A stretch of 64,000 bases of DNA from Lates calcarifer (Eukaryota > Chordata > Actinopteri > Centropomidae), in assembly GCF_001640805.2 (NCBI RefSeq), contig NC_066838.1:6156601-6220600 (forward strand). The letters are read 5' to 3'. The notes under the pieces were generated by a model. That model was not told the origin of the DNA, did no database searches, and saw only the letters and a list, made by a program, of their open reading frames with translations. The position numbers were made by a program, and so were the translations under genes. Of the stretch, positions 15,251 through 27,252 are shown in pieces (within the stretch, counting starts at the first letter, position 1; every line of letters begins with the position of its first letter).

Positions 15251-18200
15251 GACAGAAAGAAAGCGAGCAAAAGAGCACTGAACTGCAGATGTTTGACTCT
15301 CACAGAAACCGTTGGTTCTGCAGAAACTACATATAGAATCTGTGTGAACAGTGTGGATATTGTCAACGCTGAGCAAAATGCTCCATTAACTTTCACTTCC
15401 TAATAAGGAAAACAAAAACTGTGATGCAGGACTGGGCTAATAGCAGGATACCATAGAGCAATATTGTTCAGCAACACGTTGACACGGCAAGAGACTTATT
15501 TTCCTCTAATTAACAACCTGACAATGAAATTCGTTGCAACGGTTATATTTCCCAGTGTGGTTATTTTCTGACATTGCCACCCAACAATTAAATTAGCGCC
15601 TGCCTATCACAGCTTAAAGTGGTGAAACGACTGAGTTTAAAATAACTTAGCTGCTGAGTTAATGAGAAGGAATGAACGATGTAGTCTGTCACTGGTGCTG
15701 AATGGACATGCAAAGAACATGGGGAGCTCATTTGAAGTGAAAGTAGACCGTGCTACATGCTAATTACATCCAATATATGACAAAGAGCTGAGAAAGGGTG
15801 GGTTTGCCACCATCCCTCTACACAGTCATGCTGAGTGAAAAAGGCTTCGATAAGCAGCTAGAAACTATTAATTAGCTCCAATGGATTCATACTGTCAGTG
15901 GATTTTGTTTATCCTGCTAATTTCATTCCTTCTATTTCTATAGTCAGCATTCTGGAAATCTGTTTTATTTTCTATTTTATTGTTTGTTTGTTTTTTTTCT
16001 ATTGAGGGGAATCAGTCGTACAAAGTTTGGATGAATTTACTCTGCGACTAACGAGGCAAAATAAAAAGTTACCGACCCTGCAGTTGCCATCACAGGAAGC
16101 TTTCATCAGTGTGGAGGTATTGTATATTCATGACTGAAAGTATGAGTCAAAGGCTATGCAAAAAAAAAAAACATGTTGAAAAATGTACTGACTTGGACCA
16201 TGGCTTTCTGTTGATTTATCTGGAAATGAGTGGACATTTAAAAAGCTCAATGGAGGCTGATACATGGATCGCAATACTGCAGAGCAGAGATCACACCTCT
16301 GTACAGTTTCTATAAGATAGACAGGCCTAATGCCAAGAAATCAAACGTGGCTATCAGGGTCACTCACTGGCTGACAGGTTCCTGATCACAGCCACAGATA
16401 GCTCAGTGTGCTCTTCATCCACATCAAAGAACTGCTGATCCTTACCAGGTCTGAGGTTCTGGAATAACCTGCATCAACAGTCAGCGAGGGGTTGCTTCGC
16501 AGTCAGGGATCTCAAAACAAACCTGTATCACTAACTGTGTAAACAATTACTCTGTGTCATAGGGAATAAAAAGCAAATAGTGCTGCACTTTACAGCTCCG
16601 GCCCACTCAGTTCTCTCCTTTCTGACTAATATTTTTGTTTTTGTCTCTTTGGACAACTGCTTCTAACCTATCTTGGCAGATCAATACTGGGTAAGCTGAG
16701 GTGAGGTGAGGCGAGCCTGAGTGGGAACGCTGTCAAAGACGGATAGTTAGATGTGGGGCTGATGGGACTTGGCTAATTCGTTTGCCTTTGCCTTTGACCT
16801 TTGTTTATGAAAAAATCCTACTTACTAATTTCTCACGAAAGCGGTTCAGAGACACAAAACAAGACAGACTACCCTGAACCAAGGTGAGGATACAGAGTTC
16901 AGCTGTGCAAATTCAAAACTCTGTGTACTTTAAAAGGGCAACAAACTTTCTGTTGATAAAGTCAAGGCTGCCTGCTGCCCGCACTGCTTTTCCCCACCAG
17001 CCTCCACAATGGCGGGATAACAAGCTGCTCTCTGTTAAAAGCCGGACATGACAACTCTTCTGTGAAATCGTAATCCTGGAGAGGCAACTTTACAGTGTAC
17101 CTTTGATATCTTGATGTGAGACATTCTCAGCCAGTACCCCCACCCCGGCTAAAAGATGAGGTAGATATTTTGCCTCTGTTGTGTGAAATCTATGATGTGA
17201 AAAGATTTAATTAAGATAGGCCGAGGAGTCATAATTAATTCTGCCTCCCTCAGAGTCAGGCTTACTGTCAAGAACACAGGGAAAGACTCCAGCAGAATAA
17301 ATTACACAAGCGTTGTGTGAGTATGTGAGTGTTTACGTATGTGTGTGTGTCCCATCTGAGGGGGTAATGGGTGTGGAGCGCTTAGTAACTGTATTCTCCC
17401 TGAGCTGACAAAGAGTTATGTCAATTCTTTAGGAAGTGGTAGTGTTCTCAAAGTGTAAGTGAGCCCGCTGGCACTTTTTTCCTGACGTCCCACCGACTTA
17501 GATCAAATCACATTTCAGTCCAAGAGTTTATTTTGTCTGTCAGTGAGGGGCATCCTCTGGAGAATGCTGTCAGTGACAAATGCAAAATTGAAGGATTCAC
17601 AGTGAATGGGTTCCTGCCAGGCAGGTTGTGCTGGAGACGGCTACAGTCACAAGAGACCTCTGAACTGTCTGAGGCCCTGCTCTTCCATTACACTTTCTTT
17701 CTTTTGAGTCCCTGGCCTATTTTGGATCTTGTCTGGCCAGTGTTTAGTCACCTAAGGATATAATAGGATGAAATGAAGGACACCTCCAGGGAGTCATCGA
17801 CACCTGATTTTCCTCTCAGCCTGAAGAACCTGAGACAGAATAGAATCCTTGTTCAGTTACAACTAGATTTGCTATAAATCACATAAATATCTGGCTTGGT
17901 AACAATCCCTATTAAATCTCTTAATAAAATGAATTACATAAATGAACTAACAGAGAGTGTATATAATATTACTAGTGCCTCATTGGCCTTAACCAGTGGA
18001 CAAACGTGTTCTGTGTTTTCATTGGACTGGACACTGACAACTGGAGGCCAAGAGCCTCATTTATCAAACGTTTCTCGGAGTCGACCCTCCCTCCAAAGTC
18101 CAATGCTAATCCCTCAAGCTGCAAATTCTCTGAGCTTTCTAGCTTTGGCTAAACACACAACAACTGTCCTATTATCAGGAGACGACAGGCAATAATGAGT

Positions 18201-20358
18201 GTGGCCTGAGCCAAGCAACTACTGCTTTGAGCTTTCAAAGAAAGAGCCTAATTAAAGGCTGCTTTGTGACTTTTGTCACTTTTCTGACTGGTGATTATAG
18301 GCCATTCATTGGGGAGGATTCGTCAGCTATTTGCGGGTGGCGCACACCATAAATATCATCTAAAAGCTTTGCTCATGTTGTGCCGAACCTGCATTTTCCT
18401 GCAGCAAGTCCCAAGATTCTCTCGCTCTAATTTGCAGAACAAATTCCTTTACTTTCTGCAGAATCTCCTCGTGCTAATAAGGACATCTCATCAGCAGCAG
18501 TTCAGAGACAAACTAGGCTGTTTAAAAATGCAGACTCCTTGGTATCTTGTCTGCGATTTCCTGTAATTAAGTACTGGAGAGCAGAGCGTCCTTGGCGCTG
18601 AGGACAAGTTCAGTAGAAAAAGCCCTGTGATCTTTGGAGCAGATTTGACTAATGGCAGAGCTATATTAGCCCTCTGCTGGTCTACAACATATTCTAAATT
18701 GCCCCTCCACCACCACAAAAACCATACATCTCCAACAAGTGGCCTACTGTCGTATTTGGGCCAACTCTAATTGTCTCACTAATCTCTCCAGCGTTAAATG
18801 ACCCAGAGAAACTGCGTCCCACGGGGCAGGCTTACCCCACTGATTGGAAACTGTGCTTTTTGTTTTGCTTGGCATATTAAAACAGCATAGGCTGCTGATG
18901 GAAAGCCTACAGAACTATTGGAAATGTAATTAAGGGCTAGCAGCAGCTTTTAAACGGTTGACTAGTGCAGAAACAAACTGTGCCCCTCAGACAGCAAAAA
19001 CTTTAATACATGGGAAATGAGTGGCTCAATCGATAAGCAGAGCATTATTTCTTTTGTAGAGGAAAATTCAATGGAGGACAGAAATGGGCTGCTTCACTGC
19101 CTGCATACTGTTTCTCATTTTCCCAGTGGAGAGCCAAATTTTAAGGCAACATTTGCTTCAAAAAACAGACAAATAGAGACCTCTCCACAAGATATGATGA
19201 TTTGTCAAGTCAATTTCATCTGTCATTAAGACAAAAACAAATAGCTGCTGTAAAAGTGTGCCAGCTGCAATTGAATCTGCAGTGTTTGTGTGATACGAAG
19301 CACAAAGAGGGGAAAAAAAAACAGCCATCGCATACACTCCTCAGGTGTTAAGGTGAGGCCAAGTTGACAAATGCTCCAATCAAGCACAATTATTTCTTGA
19401 AGCCAAACGCTTCAGCCATTTCACATTCACAGTGAACAGCCTATTGTCCCGACTCCGCCAGACAATCACATTCATAATAAACCACCTCTAATTTGATACA
19501 TTTTTTAAGCTGACATCTTTCACACGCTGCTTTTCCAAAACAAGCTGGCCTATGGCGCAATTATCAGAAACAGACTCAGCAAGCCCCCACTGTGGCCTTT
19601 TGTCCCTGGCATCAGCTGGCCGGCTGGGATCATTACAAACATTTTCTCCTTGTGTTTTCTCCCACCAAACCTCTGGCTTTGTAGTCGGCACACGAGCCGG
19701 ATGATACAACACCTTTTGAACTAGTAGGAGTCCATTCCTGGTTCTCTGTTAGTGCTGTAAAAAAAATACAACACCAAAGTCTATCAAACACTGTCTCCCA
19801 GTGCTGTCTGATAAATATTCATGATAGCAGCTTGAAAACCAGCTGTTTACCTCCAATTAAAGCTTGCCGAGATCCACCGTTTTGGAAATAAATTGTTGCT
19901 TTTTTAATTAACGGTTCAGAAAACATATGAAACAATGCAGCACCCATTGCAAAGATTTATATGTATCAGGTGGGATGAGAACATGGGGACAACAAGGTGA
20001 GGCGATGGTGCTGCTTATCTACAAAACCCCAGCATCCTAAGGTAATGTAGATTACTCAGGGATGGGGGAGAATTATCCTATTAGACTCTATCAGAAGGAT
20101 GTGAACACTGCTGTGGCAACAGGTATTGAACATCAGCCCAACTAGCTGTGTGGACAAGATCAAATCAAGTCATCAAAAGATCTTCATCACATCAAAGCCC
20201 TGTGCGAACCTGGCCACGTGCCTGCCATACCAACAGTGTAGAAACAAAAAGCAGAGCAGCCAAATCTGGCACTGCACACAGACGACTGCCCACTTCAAAG
20301 GCAGCGATGGTCATCTGAGGTCTGAGGGTGAGCAGAGAAAAAACCACAGAGGACTTAC

Positions 20359-20397
20359 CATCAGGGGGCTGGGCCGGTGTGAAGTGAGGAGGTTTGT
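20359..20397 (-). CDS. agrn: Agrin shared linker exon (39 nt)
   Basis: Seen: on the minus strand a pyrimidine-rich acceptor ending TCTCTTTCAG, 39 nt, then GATG followed by GTAAGT, a near-perfect donor. Phase 1 at both ends. It reads Lys-Pro-Pro-His-Phe-Thr-Pro-Ala-Gln-Pro-Pro-Asp after the split Tyr (TM form) or Asp (LN form) codon. Known, from memory: mammalian agrin has KPGTHFTPVPPTPPD at this place, between NtA and the first follistatin-like domain, and both N-terminal forms splice into it. The last G should pair with the next exon to give Val or Ala before the Cys that opens the first follistatin module. That exon is not in the window. The Pro-rich stretch is probably a flexible spacer. 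The match to the TM exon's phase and sequence 4.5 kb away is the strongest argument for the gene's identity. Confidence 0.9.
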
Positions 20398-21170
20398 CTG
20401 AAAGAGATAAAAGAGAAATAGGTTTTTAGTTTTGGGGAGATTCAGAGACTTCCCAGGGGTACAGGCCAAGTAATTGAGTTGCTACAAAAAAAGAGACACA
20501 TTTTGTCTACAGGCCTGGTTTTCCCATCTAACACATTCTAATGCAGTGACTGGGCCCCACAGGAACCCAGCTGAGCTAATCAACAGGACTACATTTCAGC
20601 AATAGCAGGATCGTCATTGTTTTGCCATTCATTGTTTCTATGGTCTTCTCATCCCAAACCACACTGCGTGACTTTTGATATTATTAGAGCACATGAGAAT
20701 TGAGAACACAGGTGGAAGAAATCTGTCTTTGTTTTAGGTTGAAAAGTGTGAGATAGGATCTGAAATTTCACAACAGTGATGATATACAGTACAGTATATC
20801 AGTGAAGTCCCTGCCCCCAACCCCCAGCTGCCATATGCAGAATAAATCACCACTTTCCCTTCATATATCAAATGACATCATGCTACTCTCCTGGTCAACA
20901 CCCAGCAGACGATGACATAAGGCTTGTTGGTTTGTGGGAACCATAACAAGACCTGTAGTGTCAAATGACTGAGTGAGTGCAGAGCAACTCTCAGGGGACA
21001 AATCTCATGAAACCTGAGTCCACTGCAGTTTTGACACCTTGATTCTAGAAAATGGGGGCAAATTTTGACGGGCAAAGTAAATGGATCAGTTTATGTAATG
21101 GAGTTGGAAGAACATCTAGTTTGTTTTTACATTGTTCTGCAGAGACAAACACCAAGCAAAAATGTGATTA

Positions 21171-21560
21171 GAATTGCAACTAACATTTATTTTTTATTGT
21201 TGATTAATCTTATTTAATTCATCAAATCTTATTAATCGTTATTTTTTGACATGGTGGATTATTCAGGCTACAAAAATGTCAAGAAATAGTGAGAAAGCAA
21301 TTTCCCAGAACCTAAGGGGATGTCTTCAAATTGCTTATGTTGTCAGACTAAGAATCTGAAATCTTGCAAATATTTAATTTAGAATATAAAGCAGAGAAAA
21401 GCAACAAATTCTCACATTTGAAACGCTGGAACCAAAAAATGAAATTTCTGTTTCATAAATATTGATTTCTATTCAAATTGAGGTGGATTTTTTGTTTTTT
21501 GTTCATTGGCTAATTGATTTAACAACTAATAATTTCTGCACTGAGCAAAAAACATCAAGT
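21171..21560 (+). repeat. Interspersed AT-rich repeat (percomorph type, DNA-transposon-like)
   Basis: Ends are rich in TTGATTAAT and ATTAATCG words. The body has the pattern ATGTCAAGAAATAGTGA, CAATTTCCCAGAACC, TCTTCAAATTGCT, ACATTTGAAACGCTGGAACC. I recognise this layout as a very common short repeat in percomorph genomes; the family name is not certain. It aligns with the copy at 39791, which supports the call from inside the window. No coding capacity. Confidence 0.65.
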
Positions 21561-22224
21561 CTGTTGGTTAGCTTGGTAATTATGGAGTATATAGAAAACA
21601 TGGACATATGGTGCTGGAGAATGCAAAGCTATAAGCAGAGTATGGACTGAAAAAGTAATTAGACTGAACAGAAAACATTCAGCCAGAAGTTTAGCTGAGT
21701 CATATTTTATTTTCTACCTACTTTTCAAAAATTCATCACATATCATTTTTGGTGTGTTCTTATCATTTACCAGGGAACTGCACCAAATGGACAGCCTTCG
21801 ACAAACATGATGTGTGTTCCTTGAACACTATTGTGAGACACTGGTCACGGTTTACCAGGGCACTGAAGTACAGAGCACAACCCAACCAAACTACCATCTG
21901 TACTCTCGCAGTCAACTTGGCTGCCTGACTCACTAAGCAGAGCCCCGATGAGTTGTCAGAGTTGCCTGCACCAAGCAAACACATCAACACACACATTCAG
22001 AAAGGATGTGCAGCCACCCAGCCATCTCTCCAATGTCTCCGCACCGTGAGGGATAATGAGGAAGATAAAACACATCGCATCAATTACTCCGCTAACACAT
22101 TTTTCCGGGACCCGTCAACCACTGTCTCAGGACTTCTGCAATACCCGTCGGCATCCCAAGACACAGCTGAGTTTTAAATTTAGGCTCACTTAAAATTGCT
22201 TGTCAACAGCCGGGCTTCAGGGGA

Positions 22225-23095
22225 GAAAGAGAGACAGTGTGTGTGTGTGAGAGAGAGAAAAAATGAGGATAGGGGAGAGAAGAGGCGAGGCTGGTGCTAG
22301 AGGTAAATAATGAAGTGTCTGCTGAAGCTGTTTCCCAGTCAGTCATGATGGTAACTGATTTCCATCTTAGGAAGGAGGTTCAAGGAAAAAAAAAAAAAAC
22401 CAAGGGAGCAGAAATTGGCATGAGGAAGATACAGAAGACGTTCTGCTAAGAGTGTAAAGGAGCATAAAAAGCACACACAAAAACAGACATCTACACAGAC
22501 TGTACTTCCTGTCTCGCATTCGTAAGCATGTCTGAACAAACACAAACAGATCCAGACGTATTGTCACAAAATAGAAGAGAGAAGGTGGCCTACAAAGTGA
22601 GCCAAGATGCCGGGGGAAGCTAAACGATTTCTTCACATTTCCATAACGAAAGGACAAGATAAGGTCTTTACATAAACATATCAGCCTTTCCCATCTCCCT
22701 CTGCACCTGGCAAAGCCTGTGTGAGTTTTCGTGCCTGTGTGAATGTCACAACATGGCCATCATTCACCTTATATCTTCAGCAAATCAATATGTGTCTGAC
22801 TGTGACATTTAGCCATGTGCACAAAGAGGTGTGTGTGAATGTCTTTGTAAGTGTGTTGTGTATAGTTGTACAGAATGATAAAACGAGTGTGTGTCTGTGT
22901 GTGGGCTCTGCTGGCAGGCAGAAGGGTTTTGGGAGGGGGGTTCCAAACTGTGTGTGTGTGCGTGTGTGTGTGTCTGCGTGTGTGTGCAGACATGCTTCAC
23001 CCCATATGGTGACAACAGAAATTGCGAATCTGAGGTTACATGCCTCCTCTAACACCCCTCCTCCCACCAAGCACACACATACACACACGTCACCA
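22225..23095. repeat. GT/GA and CA cluster
   Basis: GT then GA tract at about 22237-22258, an A-run near 22386-22400, interrupted GT tracts at 22826-22905 and 22950-22988, and CA tracts near 23070-23090. Confidence 0.85.
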
Positions 23096-23801
23096 CTACC
23101 AGCACTATCACTATCCCATCCAGCTGTCCTTGTGGCCACATGGCGAGGGCTCTTGGCGGCATAATAGAGTCCCTTTTACCTCATCAATTTCTCCAGTGCA
23201 CTCTTCTCTCGGTCATCTGAGAGGTGAAGATTGGCCCGCTTAAACTGAGTTTGTATTAAATCTAATAGATTCTGTCTGGCAGAAATTGATTCAGTAACAC
23301 GGCAAGGTTACAAATGAACCATCCTCCTGTTAGTCACCCACATCCACCAATTAGAATGAGGAGGAAAGACTGACGTGTGACAGAATGACACAAACCTAGA
23401 AATGAAGTAGAAACCCTGAGAAATGCAAAGAACTGCATCTAATGCAGTGGCATCCTCCAGGCTACAAGGACTTTTCCTTGTACAAGTCAACAGCCTGATG
23501 GCAGGCGAAGAGAAAGAGAAAAGGGGGCTGACATGGAAAAACAACCATGGCTGAAGAGTATTAGCAGAGTCTCTCCCCTCGAAACGTTGCTTAAATACCA
23601 CTTCAACCTGAATTTGGCAGCATGAAAACGACTATTAAGACTGTGCTTATTTAACTTATTTACTTGCTTTTTTACAATTTGCAAGTGATTATGTGGCACA
23701 AGTGTTGCATAAGTAATAGCCCACTTTGGCAAGTTGAGAGGAATTTCACCTTTAACACAGTCTAAACTGGCAAAGCACTCTGACTTGTATGAGTCTGTGA
23801 C

Positions 23802-23825
23802 AGAGAGAGAGAGAGAGAGAGAGAG
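23802..23825. repeat. AG microsatellite
   Basis: Twelve uninterrupted AG units, with more GA-rich sequence just after. Confidence 0.95.
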
Positions 23826-24335
23826 GCTGAGAGAGAGACTGTGTTAATGCTGGCAGGCAAATGGTACGGGGAACACCTGAAGATGTGTTGCTGTTGTTGT
23901 AAAAAAGGATAGCACCATGGCAGGTGACTGGTGAATATCTATTTCAGACATTTTGTGAAGACAAATTATTGGCCTTTTAAGGCTAAGTCTGGATGTCAGA
24001 TCCCAGTTTAAACACCATTTGAAATGTGTCACATTTGATCACATTCTTTCAGACTTTCAGATTAGTCTCATATGTAACAGTTCCCCTGCATTAATAAGGT
24101 TTATATTCTTTAAAATAAGGCACTGAAATGCTGCTTTTGTACAGAAACTCAAGTGTACTGGTACCAGCACTGGAAAATTATTTTCAGCATGGGTGAAAAA
24201 CTAAAAGGAACTACCTCTCGTCAGACCTGCTCACAGAAAACTCTAAAACACACAATGACCCCCATAAAAACTGCCACCAGTAACTAAAGCACACAAACAT
24301 TATCCCTCCATCTCTTACAAAGCCACTGTACTTAC

Positions 24336-24408
24336 AATATACAGTGGGACGAGAATTAGCAGCAGACGAGGGGTTGGGACTTTCCAGGCCATAAGACATT
24401 TCTCTCAT
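24336..24408 (-). other. Speculative alternative agrin first exon or chance ORF
   Basis: On the minus strand an ATG opens 24 codons beginning MREMSYGLES, ending in a phase-1 T directly before GTAAGT. Spliced to the linker exon this would give an in-frame agrin start with no signal peptide and no membrane segment. A CTTTAG acceptor-like site lies just before the ATG, but joining it to the TM exon would create a stop. I know of no such agrin form. Donor strength and matching phase are the only support, and both can arise by chance. Confidence 0.15.
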
Positions 24409-24850
24409 CCTCTAAAGGCATTTATTCACCATTTAATACTTCATCCCGCAGTTCAAATTAAATGCCAAAGCTTTGGAGAGAGCAGTTCAGTTTTGAAAGC
24501 CTGCGGACACACAATCAAGAGGGGTGGGGGGCTGTGACTTTAGCTGTCTTGATGTCCCTACTCAAGTGCAGATAAGGCTGTCACGAGAGGTAAGGAGAGC
24601 TCAGGGGGTTTTTTGTTGTTGTTTGTTTGTTTTTGTTTCTTGGAGGGGGGATTGTTTCAACAAGGACATTTAATGTAAAAACATTTTTTTCCAACTAAAG
24701 TCTGTCTCAAAGGCAGAGCTAGAGTTTGAATTGGAGTTTATGGCACACATTCTACAACCAGACACACATTTAGGTGTCATAAAAATGCACTAGATAAGAA
24801 TACAGTACAATACAACAGCAAAGTTGGGAGTTTCATTCGAACCAACGTAC

Positions 24851-25016
24851 AGTTGTTGAGGAACAGGAGCACAGCAAAGCCCAGTGTAGATGTGGCCAGC
24901 AGGATCAGGCAGATGTTGCAGGGGATCATGAAGTAGCGCACCACCAAGGACACCTTGTGCTGGTACCTGCGGTCCCGCTCCGGTGGCGGTGGTGACGGAT
25001 AGTGGCACCCGCTCAT
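24851..25016 (-). CDS. agrn: Transmembrane agrin (short N-terminus) first coding exon
   Basis: Encodes 55 residues plus the first base of a Tyr codon. Residues 1-30 are a short tail with a Pro run (9-12) and basic residues (Arg14, Arg16, Arg17, Lys21, Arg27). Residues about 31-53 form a membrane helix inside RYFMIPCNICLILLATSTLG and the LFLNN end. This segment is near-identical to what I recall of mammalian TM-agrin, the alternative N-terminus that replaces signal peptide plus NtA and puts agrin on the plasma membrane as a type II protein (N-terminus inside), mainly in neurons. The exon ends AACAACT followed by GTACGT, a phase-1 donor that completes as Tyr-Lys-Pro with the exon at 20359-20397. 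Start: the ATG at 25016 is the first in frame. The frame stays open upstream for over 200 nt without another ATG, so a non-ATG extension cannot be excluded. It lies between the NtA microexon and the linker exon, as in mammals, implying its own promoter. Confidence 0.92.
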
Positions 25017-27202
25017 GCTCCACTCCAACGACCCCCTCCCCTCCAGGGTGGAGGAGAGGACAGGACGAGGAGGGCGACGAGGGGTGCCCAAGGACCCGTT
25101 GGAAAAAATGATGGCGGTGGGATAAGGGCAGAGGATGAAGATGAGGAAAGAATAAAACGCAAAAAAGATCCGTAATGGTTGGTGTTTCAGCTGTGGTTCC
25201 AGCTGTGCACCGTGGTGGGGACCCGGTGACTGTTTCTGTCAGAGAATTGCAGCAGCAAGCTTTCAGCGGTTTCCAAGTAACACATTTTTAGAGATAATAA
25301 CATCCATTTGGGGAAAGAGGACAGACAGGGGGACAGGGATGTTGAACTCCTACAGCCCCCCACCTGTCCACGCAACCTCCATTCTGCTGTGCCCGCTGGG
25401 AAAAAGACAAACTAATGGGCTTTCAATGTGTGAGTATGAGTGTGTGTGTTGTTAAGGGGCTTATACTTACAGTGCAAACATGTGCGTGGATTTAAGTGGG
25501 TGGTGATAATGTGTTAGTAAATGTGTGTTAGTGTGCTTTTGGCATGTATGTGTGTGAGATGCACCTAAGCCAGAGATTTGGGCGTTAGGATGTGGGTGTT
25601 TTGGATAGTCAGATATCCACAAAGAAAACTTCCTCAGCAGACCAACAGTAAATCCACAAAAGCAATCCTCTCCTTTCTTCCCAGTGACCCTGACTGGTAA
25701 TTAGACGGACGTGGAGGGGGTCTGGCGATGCCGGCTCCTGGAGGACTCCCCCTCCCCTTCTTTGTAAGAAGCCTTTACAAAGCAAGCCAAGGTCTGGTGC
25801 TCACCAACAACATGTGTCACGAGTATTTCCCTAAGAGGTGATGGCTGAGCATCTTTTTTAGCTTCTCTATGGCTGTTGCCTGCTGGGGCAGCAATGGTTA
25901 GCTGCTCTCCTGAGCAATGATTTGCCTGGCAGTCCTCTAAGTCAACACAACTGCTTCTTTGTATCCGAAAGCATTGACTTCCTTAGCTAATGGTCTGGGA
26001 GCTCCTGACAGGGATATAGAGATATACGACCATGGCATGCAAGGTCCGTCCAAACCTGACACCGTCAGCGGAGCAACTTGTAGCGTGATTAGCCGGATGG
26101 CTGAAAAGCAGCTGGCTGCCTCCCGCTAAACCATATGCTCCCGGGATCGCTGGGATGGTTTGTTTTTCCTCCCCTTCTCTCCTGCGTGCCTGCCACGCCT
26201 CCTCGGTTCAATAACCTTTATTCCTGGCCAGTCTCATGGAGGGGGTAAGCAACTGCCCCCCACGCCGCTGGTGTGCTGGGGCCCGAAAGCAGGTCAGAAG
26301 AAGTGGTAGAGAGGGGGGAAAAAGTTGGAGAGTAGAACGATTACAATCCCCACTCGACCTGTCAGTGCAGAGCTGTCTTCTCCTCCAAGCAGCCACGGAT
26401 GAGCAGCAAGATACAAAGACAGTCTGAATGAATAAACGGATGGAAAGAAAAGAGGAAAAACCCGTGTGTGATCAGAAATCAACCAAGAAGCTTGAGGCGG
26501 AGATTTGTTGGGCTTTCTTCCCTCATGTCAGCACACTGACAGAGAATCCCAACCAAATAATGAGAGGAAAAGGTTCTCATTGAGTCCTGATCCTCGTAAG
26601 ACTTGGGTTGATTTAGCTTCTTCTGTTTTTGCCCTTCAGTAAAGAACTTGTCCAGTCTTTCCTTTTTTTTCTCTGCTTTGTCGTCTCTCTTTTATACGCT
26701 TCCTCAAGTATCCAGTCCCTCTCTCATCGCCTCTGGTTGTCTTAGTCCAGAGGCGCTCCCTGTGTCCTGGCCACAAGGATTTATGCTCCAGCTTCTGCTC
26801 CGTGGGGATCCAACATTCACTGGCAGCCAAAACAACAAATTAGGCTCCGGGTATTCATAGCGCGCTTAATCCCCAGGCAGCAGGTAGTGGTCCCAGTGTC
26901 AGCATACTCAGTCAGCCAGCTGAAGCAAGGAGGAGTGAGTCAATGAGAGAAGTCAGCGAACAGACACGGCAACACAGAGCGAGAGGGGAAGTAAATGGGA
27001 GGGAGGAGGAGTGCTGGCAAAAGGAAAAGCGGCTCCTGACACTTCAGTCCACCTTTTTGGTTTTTTGGGGGGCAGGATGGGGGAGAAAAAAAAAGCAGCA
27101 GTGTGTCGCTGGTTTCCCAAACACTCCTCTCCGGAGCGCTCCTCTCTCAGCTCTCAGCCAGTGGAACGGATGAGCGCATAATGAGAGAGTGAGAGAGATG
27201 GG

Positions 27203-27250
<48 letters not shown>
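25017..27250 (-). promoter_or_regulatory. agrn: Probable TM-agrin 5' UTR and promoter region
   Basis: The stretch directly upstream of the TM-agrin ATG is richer in G, C and CpG than the surrounding introns, most visibly at about 25020-25090, 26040-26230 and 27110-27180. It is bounded by the 41-bp GA tract at 27205-27245. No clear TATA box or initiator was found. Mammalian TM-agrin starts from an internal promoter just upstream of its first exon, so position alone makes this the best candidate. The transcription start cannot be set from sequence. A GT donor-like site at 25467 (minus) leaves room for a separate 5' UTR exon, but this is weak. Confidence 0.4.
27205..27245. repeat. GA microsatellite, 41 bp, upstream of TM-agrin
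   Basis: Pure GA tract about 2.2 kb upstream of the TM-agrin ATG, at the outer edge of the GC-richer promoter-like stretch. GA tracts near promoters can be bound by GAGA-type factors; any role here is inference. Confidence 0.95.

Positions 27251-27252
<2 letters not shown>

Larger units (their letters stand above)
1..20358 (-). other. agrn: Agrin intron between linker exon and first follistatin exon (partial)
   Basis: Everything left of the linker exon is intron: I looked on the minus strand for the Cys-rich first follistatin exon and did not see it. Apart from the microsatellites listed, the stretches 1-1120, 1490-2600, 3000-5200, 5300-10500, 10570-12730, 12810-14280 and 15260-20350 hold no gene I can support. 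A 16-bp palindrome AGCTAGTTAACTAGCT lies near 1658-1673. A TTGCCTTTGACCTTTG motif (DR1-like) lies at 16788-16803. Blocks around 17200-17250, 18240-18500 and 19850-19920 have the mixed AT-homeobox-word composition typical of conserved noncoding elements, but that is an impression only. Confidence 0.7.
20398..24850 (-). other. agrn: Agrin intron between TM first exon and linker exon
   Basis: Bounded by GTACGT on the TM exon side and TCTCTTTCAG on the linker side. Holds the repeat at 21171-21560, the microsatellite cluster at 22.2-23.1 kb, the AG tract at 23802 and the speculative exon at 24336. The remaining stretches 20398-21170, 21561-22220 and 23830-24330 show nothing else. Confidence 0.8.

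Noticed and set aside
14400..15400. Several reading frames of 70-126 codons rich in Thr-His or Val-Cys.
   Set aside because: They are translations of CA/TG microsatellites. The same artefact explains frames near 2.6, 5.0, 22.8, 40.5 and 46.7 kb.
16420..16500. A 23-nt exon-like pair on the minus strand near 16.44 kb.
   Set aside because: Length not a multiple of three, weak donor context and no homology.
1..20358. First follistatin-like exon of agrin.
   Set aside because: Searched on the minus strand for a Cys-rich exon opening with a split Val or Ala before Cys; none seen. It probably lies left of the window.
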